DNA of 5,274 bases from a bacterium UBP17_UBA6191 (GTDB lineage Bacteria > Muiribacteriota > UBA6191). The translations under genes were made by a program, and so were the position numbers. The stretch covers positions 1 to 5,274 of the forward strand of contig DITF01000126.1 in NCBI GenBank assembly GCA_002422125.1, in the 5' to 3' direction. This document shows, in pieces, positions 1 through 5,274 of this stretch. Below the pieces are notes generated by a model. The model saw nothing but the letters and a program-made list of their open reading frames with translations, ran no database searches and was not told the origin of the DNA. How positions within the stretch are numbered: position 1 is the stretch's first letter; each line of letters begins with the position of its first letter.

Positions 1-29
1 AGAGTCTTCTCCTGAAGTTCTGCTCGCAT
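1..29 (-). CDS. Possible start of a further gene after fumC (partial, weak)
   Basis: Three bases after the fumC stop codon there is an ATG (29-27) followed by nine open codons (MRAELQEKT) to the window edge. A second possibility is that AGGAG at 13-9 is the ribosome site for a start codon just outside the window, since it leaves 8 bases to the edge. Either would make fumC the first gene of a tightly coupled pair. No intrinsic terminator is visible in these 32 bases; the only inverted repeat (CTTC/GAAG, 6-17) is four base pairs with no T-run. The stretch is too short to recognise a protein, so the call is only a candidate. Confidence 0.2.
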
Positions 30-32
30 CTC

Positions 33-1415
33 TTACCCCACCATGTTTGCCGGAACTACCCAAGCATCAAACTGCTCGGCACTTAAAAGCCCAAGCTCAA
101 TGGCCGCCTGTTTCAAAGTCTTGTTTTCGTGATGAGCTTTTTTGGCCACCTTGGCCGCATTGTCATACCCAATATGAGGATTTAGGGCAGTTACCAGCAT
201 CAAAGAATTTTCCAAGTGTCTGGCAATCTGTTCCCGATTGGGCACAATACCAACGACGCAGTTTTCTGTAAAAGAATTGCAGGCATCACTTAAAAGTCTT
301 GAGCTCTCTAATAGATTATGAATCATAACTGGCTTATAGGTATTCAGTTCAAAGGAGCCTTGACTGGCTGCAAATGCAATAGCTGCGTCATTCCCGTAAA
401 CCTGCATAACCACCATGCTCATAGCCTCACTCTGGGTAGGATTCACCTTGCCTGGCATAATGGATGAACCTGGCTCATTTTCTGGAAGCAGGATCTCGCC
501 AAAACCACAGCGGGGGCCAGAGCCTAAAAATCGAATATCATTGGCGATTTTAAGAAGTGCCCCAGCTAAGGTACGAAGTGCCGACGAGGCAAAGGCAATA
601 CAGTCATGAGCGGCAATCGATTCAAATTTCACTGGAGACGACACAAATTCACATCCAGTCATGCGATTGATATTTTGAATCACCATACCAGCAAACTCTT
701 TGTGGGCATTTAAACCAGTTCCAACCGCTGTCCCTCCAATGGGAAGCTCCAAAAGGTGCTTAAATGTAGATTCTATCCTTTCCAGAGCATGATCAAGCTG
801 GGATACATAACCGGAAAATTCCTGGCCTAAAGTCAGGGGTACGGCATCCTGTAAATGCGTGCGCCCCACCTTAACAATATCCGAAAACTCCTTTTGTTTC
901 AGAAGCAAGGCATCCCGTAAACCCGCAACTGACACAAGGAGCTTGTTTTTTATTTCCAGATAGGCCGAAATCCGCATAGCCGTAGGAAATGAGTCATTGG
1001 AGGACTGACCCTGATTCAAATCATCGTTTGGGTGTATGGGTTTTTTGCTACCCATTACCCCTCCCGCCATCTCTATGGCCCGATTGGATAAGACCTCATT
1101 CACATTCATATTAAACTGAGTTCCGCTACCGGTCTGAAACACTACTAAGGGAAAATGCCCATCCAGTTTTCCATCGATCACTTCCTGAGCTGCCGCAATG
1201 ATTAAATCCGCCTTTTCTTTGGGCAGAATTTTTAATTCTCGATTGGCCTGGGCACAGGCCGATTTTAACAGAGCATAGGCACGAATAAACGGGGGGGTAA
1301 ATCGAATTTCCCCAATTTTGAAGTTCTGCAATGACCTCTGAGTCTGCGCTCCCCAATATTTATCACTTGGCACCCGCATTTCACCCATGCTGTCTGTTTC
1401 AATCCTGTAAGCCAT
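33..1415 (-). CDS. fumC: Class II fumarate hydratase (fumarase C)
   Basis: This enzyme interconverts fumarate and L-malate in the TCA cycle; class II fumarases are iron-independent, cytosolic homotetramers. The protein is 460 residues, the usual family length. It starts MAYRIETDSMGEMRVPSDKYWGAQTQ-like, typical of the family N terminus. Visible active-site elements: GSGTQFNMNVNEV at 96-108, HPNDDLNQGQSSND at 128-141 (second dicarboxylate site), GRTHLQDA at 184-191 with catalytic-base-type H187, and the signature GSSIMPGKVNP at 316-326 with S317 and K323. By my recollection these sit one residue earlier than in E. coli FumC, and none is missing. The frame stays open upstream to an ATG at 1481. 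I chose 1415 because the family begins there and AAAGGA (1428-1423) lies 7 bases before it; the extra 22 codons would cover the promoter. The gene is co-directional with the CarB-like gene, 107 bases away. Function is near certain from the motifs; argininosuccinate lyase and aspartase are excluded by the overall match. Confidence 0.97.
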   Translation of the reverse strand: MAYRIETDSMGEMRVPSDKYWGAQTQRSLQNFKIGEIRFTPPFIRAYALLKSACAQANRELKILPKEKADLIIAAAQEVIDGKLDGHFPLVVFQTGSGTQFNMNVNEVLSNRAIEMAGGVMGSKKPIHPNDDLNQGQSSNDSFPTAMRISAYLEIKNKLLVSVAGLRDALLLKQKEFSDIVKVGRTHLQDAVPLTLGQEFSGYVSQLDHALERIESTFKHLLELPIGGTAVGTGLNAHKEFAGMVIQNINRMTGCEFVSSPVKFESIAAHDCIAFASSALRTLAGALLKIANDIRFLGSGPRCGFGEILLPENEPGSSIMPGKVNPTQSEAMSMVVMQVYGNDAAIAFAASQGSFELNTYKPVMIHNLLESSRLLSDACNSFTENCVVGIVPNREQIARHLENSLMLVTALNPHIGYDNAAKVAKKAHHENKTLKQAAIELGLLSAEQFDAWVVPANMVG

Positions 1416-1422
1416 AATCCGT

Positions 1423-1428
1423 TCCTTT
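1423..1428 (-). promoter_or_regulatory. Ribosome binding site that sets the fumC start
   Basis: AAAGGA on the minus strand lies 7 bases upstream of the ATG at 1415. It supports this start over the in-frame ATG at 1481, which would add 22 residues not found in the family. Confidence 0.7.
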
Positions 1429-1449
1429 GTGTACTGTTTACCGGTCGCG

Positions 1450-1458
1450 AGTATAACA
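1450..1458 (-). promoter_or_regulatory. Candidate extended -10 promoter of fumC
   Basis: Read on the minus strand the sequence is TGTTATACT: a TGn extension followed by TATACT, five of six matches to the sigma-70 -10 consensus. No good -35 hexamer lies 16 to 18 bases upstream (CAATCT occupies that place), which is usual for extended -10 promoters. Transcription would start near 1443, giving a leader of about 28 bases that contains the AAAGGA ribosome site. This suggests that fumC can be transcribed independently of the upstream CarB-like gene. It is a prediction from sequence only. Confidence 0.5.
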
Positions 1459-1522
1459 TGGCAAACAAACACAGATTGCACAAGAAGCGTGAATTCGGGG
1501 TTAAATGATTGTCTGGAAATTG

Positions 1523-4465
1523 TCAGACTGGATTGTTTAAATTCAGGCTCTGGTAGGATTTAAAATCAACCAGCGGTTGTGAGGGGGGAGCCAGCTTTTC
1601 CAAGGTAAGGTTTCCGCGTAAGAGGCTGTGTACATACCTTCTGGCCAGCCCTACATGATTAAAGCAGGAAACTGCGTTTCTTTGAGCCACCTGAAGTGTC
1701 CGGTTATGCCGGCTCACAGCATAAGAATTCCAGGAAGTAGGCGGCAAAACTAATACTTCAAGACGGGCACTTTCCATTAAATCTAACAACTCCGCATCAG
1801 AAATCAGTACAAAGTAGGCCCCGTAATCCTGATGATTTTCAATCAACTCATAGACTGGGCGAGACACAAAACAGGTGAGCTTAAGAAAATACAAGGCATC
1901 CAGAATCTCCCATACCTCATCCATGTAATCCAGATTGCCCAGCATCAGTGCAAAAGATTCCGGGTTTTGAGGAATATTTGCGGCCATTAATGCCAGTCTT
2001 AAGGCCTCATCAAACTCTAAAGCCACACCTAGTACATGCCCAGATGGAGAACGGCCCATCATCCCACCCACAAAAATGGGAGCCTTTACAAAAACATAAC
2101 GACTCGCCGAATGTATCTGAAAATTTACCGATAAACCCTGCCGAACCCTAGTAGACAAAGCCGGAAGGCTAGCACCAGCCACTCGACTGTGAAACAAGAC
2201 ATAAGGTGTGGCACCAATCCAGAAGTTTCTGAGGGCAAATCCTTTGTCGGTACGGATTACATGCATGCCAAACAGGCCCAAAACTCCCAGATGGGTACAA
2301 ATTCGATTGGCAAGCTTCAATAATTCGCGTTTGTCATCCTGATTCAGATCCGGGGCTGGATGTACAATGACCGTGTCACCTTCCATTGTATCCACGGGTC
2401 CCATGTGCTGGCTTACCACCCCTGCCACCAACTTCTGGTTCCCAAAAACCCCATCTACATGAAATTCTATAGCCTGTGCATTTTGCCGCAAAATAACTAC
2501 ATCAGGGTTTTCAGAGAGCATGTCCCATATCAGATCCACTTCGGCAAGATTTACAGCTCGAGAACAGGAATTACCCTCCACAATCCAGCAGGGAAACCCA
2601 AAACTTTGGCAAAAACTATGCAGCTCTTCTCTGTCCCGTACAATCTGCCAATCCGCATGGTCAATTTGCAATTCTTTAAAGGCTCTTAAAATTTTTAGGC
2701 CCGGAACCGGTTGAAACTGACCAGCTTCCTCTGGTACTTGAATGGAAAACATCCCAGTTTCCCAGATCCAATTTTGTGATTCCGAAGATGGAAACCAGGG
2801 AAGCATTTGCGTAGCCATCAGTCGAAATGGTGCCAGCAGTGACAGGCGGTTGTGAATCACTACTGCATTTGTGCCTAGTCTTTGAAGCTCAAGAATCGTT
2901 TCTTCCAGGCCATAAGTCAGGGCATGCACCTCGCTCTTTTGGGCCGCTGAATATCCACATACCAAAGCTCTTGGTTCTGACACAGAAATAAGTGCCTGAT
3001 TCGGCATGGCCCCAATTCTTTGAAAGCTTTGGTGGATTTCCTCGCGAGTCACATCCAATAAACGAGCAATCAATGCTTCCGAGAATCCCTCGTGTCTGGC
3101 TCTGAGCAACAAATCCTCATCAACCTCCATGCCTCGGTTGTTTTTTAATGTTTCCTCGGTTTCCACTAAGGCCTTGATCTCTTCAAGCAATGTCCTTTGA
3201 ATTCCCGTGATAGCCACTAACTCCGAGATGCTGGCTCGATTTCTTATGCTGCATAAAATGCCCAAAAGCCGTCTGGATGCCTGACTTAAGGTCCGCAGTT
3301 CTCGTAAAGAAAACTCAATGCCTGGGCGAATTTGCAGATGCTGGGCTGAGCGGCTTAAAAATTCCAAAGCCTGTTGCAAACAACTTCTTAATGTAAGAGA
3401 ACAAAACAGAACTGGATCAGAAGAATCGGCAAAAATTCTTTCCGATACAGTGGCTAAAGAATCCCAGGAAGGCACTGCCAGAGTGAAGCCGTGACCCCCA
3501 GAAACAAAATTGCAATTCTTGGGGGATTCAAACAACCCCTGAGCCACTAAATTTGCCACTTTCTTTTGGCCTATGGTCATGACTAAAAGCATGGACCAAT
3601 TGGCCCAGGGCGCAATATGTCTCACCTTGATTTCCAAGCTAGCCAGATGGACTAAATAATAGATAGTAACTGGGCCCGTAAGTTTTATTTCGCGGATCAG
3701 TTCCTGGGCTGATTCACGAATCTGGTTCAGGGTTGCGACAGAAAAGCTCTTTACTGGCAGAAATTCCGATACCGCCGCATCCTGGATGTTATACGCTTCG
3801 ATGGCCTCGGAGATACTTAGAATATCCACGGTTTCCTGAGCAATCAGATTTACCTGAATCTGATTCCATAAGCTCGGATATTCTCTTAGAAGTACGGTCT
3901 TTTTGTGGTTGATTAAAGGCAGGGACAAAATCTCCACCTCTTCTGCCGATGCACAAACTCCGGTGCCCCATTCCAAAGCATTACAATCCTCACTAACCAG
4001 GACTGGATACTGCACTCGTTTGGCATACTCTTGAACTTCAACCATATTGCGACAAAGGTAGTGCCGCGACGAGGTGACTTTAAGACCCTCCGTGTGCTTG
4101 GCTAAAACATCTGGATAAATACAGACTCGCATGGCATCCAGTCCACAACCCAATATGGGTAAATCAGGAATTAGGCCGGCCTCAATAAAAAAGGTAAACT
4201 GTCTGGCGACTTCCTGACCTGATGGGTACAAAAACCACATGTCAGCTTCTTCCTTAAGGGCAATTTCTTTGATTAAATCTGGATGTAGGGGAGCTGCATA
4301 ATGGGTAACTCTTTGTCGAATAGTCAGGCTAGCAGGTAAAACAGAGGAAATAAGCACTACTCGAAGATTGCGTCTTAAAAACTCAGGCAAAAACTGAGCC
4401 AAAAAGGCCTCAAATAAACCAGGATGACCAGTACTGTCTGGTCCCAGAACGATTAGGGTACGCAT
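1523..4465 (-). CDS. Carbamoyl phosphate synthetase large subunit-like protein, predicted catalytically dead (CarB-like pseudoenzyme)
   Basis: At 980 residues it is about 90 shorter than a typical CarB but co-linear with it. Approximate domains: pre-ATP-grasp 1 at 1-112, ATP-grasp 1 at 113-315, linker 316-378, helical oligomerisation domain 379-492, shortened pre-ATP-grasp 2 at 497-593, ATP-grasp 2 at 594-781, linker 782-845, MGS-like domain 846-968. Clear anchors are 'EGFSEALIARLLDVTREEI' (459-477; CarB KGFADARLAKLAGVREAEI) and 'GHVLGVALEFDEAL' (809-822; CarB GEVMGVGRTFAEAF). The catalytic residues are gone. In half 1 the CarB metal ligands Q285, E299 and N301 become Y269, V281 and H283, and R303 becomes A285. 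In half 2 Q829, E841 and N843 become H735, N747 and W749, and R845 becomes G751. Carbamoyl phosphate synthesis is therefore very unlikely. The frame is uninterrupted, arguing for a maintained protein with a non-catalytic role (regulator, scaffold or binding protein, unknown). The start fits the CarB N terminus, but no Shine-Dalgarno precedes it. No signal peptide or membrane segment is seen. CarB numbering and alignment are from memory. Confidence 0.9.
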   Translation of the reverse strand: MRTLIVLGPDSTGHPGLFEAFLAQFLPEFLRRNLRVVLISSVLPASLTIRQRVTHYAAPLHPDLIKEIALKEEADMWFLYPSGQEVARQFTFFIEAGLIPDLPILGCGLDAMRVCIYPDVLAKHTEGLKVTSSRHYLCRNMVEVQEYAKRVQYPVLVSEDCNALEWGTGVCASAEEVEILSLPLINHKKTVLLREYPSLWNQIQVNLIAQETVDILSISEAIEAYNIQDAAVSEFLPVKSFSVATLNQIRESAQELIREIKLTGPVTIYYLVHLASLEIKVRHIAPWANWSMLLVMTIGQKKVANLVAQGLFESPKNCNFVSGGHGFTLAVPSWDSLATVSERIFADSSDPVLFCSLTLRSCLQQALEFLSRSAQHLQIRPGIEFSLRELRTLSQASRRLLGILCSIRNRASISELVAITGIQRTLLEEIKALVETEETLKNNRGMEVDEDLLLRARHEGFSEALIARLLDVTREEIHQSFQRIGAMPNQALISVSEPRALVCGYSAAQKSEVHALTYGLEETILELQRLGTNAVVIHNRLSLLAPFRLMATQMLPWFPSSESQNWIWETGMFSIQVPEEAGQFQPVPGLKILRAFKELQIDHADWQIVRDREELHSFCQSFGFPCWIVEGNSCSRAVNLAEVDLIWDMLSENPDVVILRQNAQAIEFHVDGVFGNQKLVAGVVSQHMGPVDTMEGDTVIVHPAPDLNQDDKRELLKLANRICTHLGVLGLFGMHVIRTDKGFALRNFWIGATPYVLFHSRVAGASLPALSTRVRQGLSVNFQIHSASRYVFVKAPIFVGGMMGRSPSGHVLGVALEFDEALRLALMAANIPQNPESFALMLGNLDYMDEVWEILDALYFLKLTCFVSRPVYELIENHQDYGAYFVLISDAELLDLMESARLEVLVLPPTSWNSYAVSRHNRTLQVAQRNAVSCFNHVGLARRYVHSLLRGNLTLEKLAPPSQPLVDFKSYQSLNLNNPV

Positions 4466-4477
4466 TTGCTAGTTCAT

Positions 4478-4505
4478 GTTATGCTTAGCACCTGTAAATC
4501 GTCAA
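4478..4505 (-). promoter_or_regulatory. Candidate promoter of the CarB-like gene
   Basis: On the minus strand TTGACG (4505-4500, five of six matches to the -35 consensus) is followed after 16 bases by CATAAC (4483-4478, four of six matches to the -10 consensus). Transcription would begin near 4471, only about six bases before the ATG at 4465. The mRNA would be nearly leaderless, which fits the absence of a Shine-Dalgarno sequence upstream of this start. Confidence 0.4.
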
Positions 4506-4532
4506 ACCACAATGTGGTACAATCTGTGCCAC
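4506..4532. promoter_or_regulatory. Inverted repeats in the divergent promoter region (candidate operator)
   Basis: ACCACAATGTGGT (4506-4518) is a perfect 13-base palindrome with 6-base arms around one central base. Its right arm is reused in a second, imperfect inverted repeat: GTGGTAC (4514-4520), a 5-base spacer, then GTGCCAC (4526-4532), with one T-G mismatch. Three CCAC/GTGG half-sites thus alternate across 27 bases. They abut the -35 box of the minus-strand promoter and overlap the extended -10 of the plus-strand promoter. A bound regulator could silence or switch both genes. No regulator gene is visible in the window, and the site is inferred from symmetry and position only. Confidence 0.4.
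4515..4523 (+). promoter_or_regulatory. Candidate extended -10 promoter of the phaJ-like gene
   Basis: TGGTACAAT comprises a TGn extension and TACAAT, five of six matches to the -10 consensus. No convincing -35 is found at normal spacing. The predicted start is near 4530, leaving a leader of about 14 bases that includes GAGGA (4533-4537). A weaker similar element, TGTTATGCT at 4477-4485, could be a second promoter further upstream. Confidence 0.5.
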
Positions 4533-4537
4533 GAGGA
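4533..4537 (+). promoter_or_regulatory. Ribosome binding site that sets the phaJ start
   Basis: GAGGA ends 6 bases before the ATG at 4544. It decides for this start over the in-frame ATGs at 4466 and 4481, which would place coding sequence across the promoter elements and add residues absent from the family. Confidence 0.7.
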
Positions 4538-4543
4538 AATCTT

Positions 4544-4945
4544 ATGCAATCATTTCAACCTGGTCAAAGCAAATCACTGACACGCACCTTTAGCCAAGAA
4601 GACATTGAGACCTTCGCGAGGCTAAGCGGTGACGATAATCCTGTTCATCTTAATGAGGAGTTTGCAAAAAACACCCCCTTTCAGCAAAGAATTGCTCACG
4701 GGATGCTGGCCGCAAGCCTGTTTTCAGCATTACTAGGCCGCCATCTGCCTGGAGACGGAACCATTTATCTGGGCCAGAACCTTAGTTTCAAAAAGCCAGT
4801 TTTTCCTGGAGTTCCCGTAACCGCTACTGTGGAAATTTTGGAAATTCGCAGTGACAAGCCAATTGCAAAAATCAAAACAAGCCTGACAAATTCTTTGGGA
4901 GAAGTGCTGATTGAGGGCGAAGCCGTCGTAAAACTTCCTGTATAA
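4544..4945 (+). CDS. phaJ: (R)-specific enoyl-CoA hydratase, MaoC/hot-dog family (PhaJ-like)
   Basis: It adds water to trans-2-enoyl-CoA to give (R)-3-hydroxyacyl-CoA, linking beta-oxidation to polyhydroxyalkanoate precursors or other (R)-hydroxyacyl uses; it is cytosolic. The protein is 133 residues, against 134 for Aeromonas caviae PhaJ as I recall it, and aligns over its whole length. The hydratase-2 motif is intact: SGDDNPVHLNEEFA at 28-41 supplies the catalytic pair D30 and H35 (D31 and H36 in A. caviae), followed by IAHGMLAASLFSALLG at 50-65. YLGQNLSFKKPVFPG and the C-terminal GEAVVKLP also match that protein. The start at 4544 is set by GAGGA six bases upstream. No PHA synthase or reductase lies nearby in the window. 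A glycosyltransferase follows after 50 bases, probably co-transcribed, while the CarB-like gene is divergent. Activity is well supported; chain-length preference and physiological role are not. A general MaoC-domain dehydratase is the alternative. Confidence 0.92.
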   Translation: MQSFQPGQSKSLTRTFSQEDIETFARLSGDDNPVHLNEEFAKNTPFQQRIAHGMLAASLFSALLGRHLPGDGTIYLGQNLSFKKPVFPGVPVTATVEILEIRSDKPIAKIKTSLTNSLGEVLIEGEAVVKLPV

Positions 4946-4995
4946 GCAGGTCAAATTAGGATAGTGTTTGCTTTCGCGATTTCAGACAAGGAAAA

Positions 4996-5274
4996 ATGTC
5001 AATGCAAGACTTACAGGATAAACTGATTGGGTTTGTAATTCCAGCCAAGGATGAAGCACCAACTCTCAGGGAATTATATAGCGGTATAGCCAACCAATGC
5101 GAAGCTCTTAAGGTTCGATTTGAGGTCATTTTTGTCGATGATGGTAGCACTGACAACACATGGGATGTCATGCAATCGCTGGCCGATGAATTTCCTCACA
5201 CAGTTCGTTCCGTCAAACTCCGCAATAATGTCGGTAAAGCCAGGGCACTAGCCACAGGATTTTCCTACTGTCGT
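4996..5274 (+). CDS. Family 2 glycosyltransferase, N-terminal part (runs off the window)
   Basis: Only the first 93 residues are present; the frame is open to the window edge. They form the start of a GT-A nucleotide-sugar-binding fold: FVIPAKDEAPTL at 13-24 (the usual V-P-x-x-N/D-E-x strand and loop), FEVIFVDDGSTDNTW at 42-56 with the nucleotide-binding Asp pair, and LRNNVGKARALATGF at 75-89, a block shared with dolichyl- or polyprenyl-phosphate sugar transferases. It probably transfers a sugar from a nucleotide donor to a lipid carrier or glycan; donor and acceptor cannot be told. AAGGA at 4988-4992 is 3 bases before the ATG at 4996 and 9 before the in-frame ATG at 5002, so the second ATG may be the true start (two residues shorter). 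The gene lies 50 bases after the hydratase with no terminator between, suggesting one transcript. Confidence 0.88.
   Translation, partial: MSMQDLQDKLIGFVIPAKDEAPTLRELYSGIANQCEALKVRFEVIFVDDGSTDNTWDVMQSLADEFPHTVRSVKLRNNVGKARALATGFSYCR

Noticed and set aside
1416..1481. N-terminal extension of fumarase to the ATG at 1481
   Set aside because: The family starts at MAYRIETD; AAAGGA precedes that ATG at good spacing, and the extension overlaps the extended -10.
1511..1528. GTCTG/CAGAC inverted repeat at the end of the CarB-like gene as a terminator
   Set aside because: The stem is only five base pairs with an 8-base loop and no following T-run on the minus strand; it also overlaps the stop codon.
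2360..2689. Plus-strand open frame of 109 codons inside the CarB-like gene
   Set aside because: It lies wholly antisense to a strongly supported gene, has no ribosome site that I can see, and its protein has no recognisable motif.
1523..4465. CarB-like gene as a decaying pseudogene
   Set aside because: Nearly a thousand codons are free of stops or frameshifts and the hydrophobic core pattern and domain order of CarB persist, which would not be expected after loss of selection long enough to change every active-site residue.
1523..4465. Calling the gene carB, an active carbamoyl phosphate synthetase
   Set aside because: Metal-binding Gln, Glu and Asn and the adjacent Arg are substituted in both halves, and no carA or pyrimidine gene is adjacent.
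4466..4543. N-terminal extension of the hydratase to the ATG at 4466 (159 residues)
   Set aside because: The added 26 residues are not part of the PhaJ family, lack a ribosome site and would cover the promoter and palindrome. GAGGA six bases before 4544 marks the real start.
4946..4995. Terminator or separate promoter between the hydratase and the glycosyltransferase
   Set aside because: No stem followed by a T-run and no convincing -10/-35 pair is visible in the 50-base gap; co-transcription is simpler.

Overview
The window reads as dense bacterial chromosome: four protein genes, short intergenic gaps (50 to 107 bases), Shine-Dalgarno sites on three of the four starts and recognisable promoter elements. 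Base composition looks close to balanced and slightly AT-leaning (judged by eye, not counted). The (R)-enoyl-CoA hydratase closely resembles proteobacterial PhaJ as I remember it, which suggests a Gram-negative bacterium. I cannot name a genus or even be firm on the phylum. No tRNA, rRNA, CRISPR array, insertion sequence or integrase is visible.

Layout. Two genes lie on the minus strand: a complete class II fumarase (fumC, 33-1415) and, upstream of it in the same direction, a 980-residue protein (1523-4465). Two genes lie on the plus strand: a complete (R)-specific enoyl-CoA hydratase (phaJ-like, 4544-4945), then a family 2 glycosyltransferase cut by the window end (4996-5274). The 980-residue gene and phaJ are divergent and share a 78-base region with overlapping candidate promoters and inverted repeats.

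The main discovery is the 980-residue protein. Over its whole length it aligns with the large subunit of carbamoyl phosphate synthetase (CarB): two pre-ATP-grasp/ATP-grasp halves, the central helical oligomerisation domain and the C-terminal MGS-like allosteric domain. Yet nearly every metal- and ATP-binding residue I can place is replaced in both halves. The frame is open and the fold-defining segments survive, so it looks like a maintained pseudoenzyme, not a decaying gene. There is no carA or pyrimidine gene beside it.

How the genes work together is not obvious. Fumarase (TCA cycle), PhaJ-like hydratase (diverts trans-2-enoyl-CoA to (R)-3-hydroxyacyl-CoA) and a glycosyltransferase do not form a known pathway. 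The one structural link is the divergent promoter region, which could co-regulate the CarB-like protein and the hydratase. The fumC and phaJ upstream regions also share short sequence words and the extended -10 promoter type.
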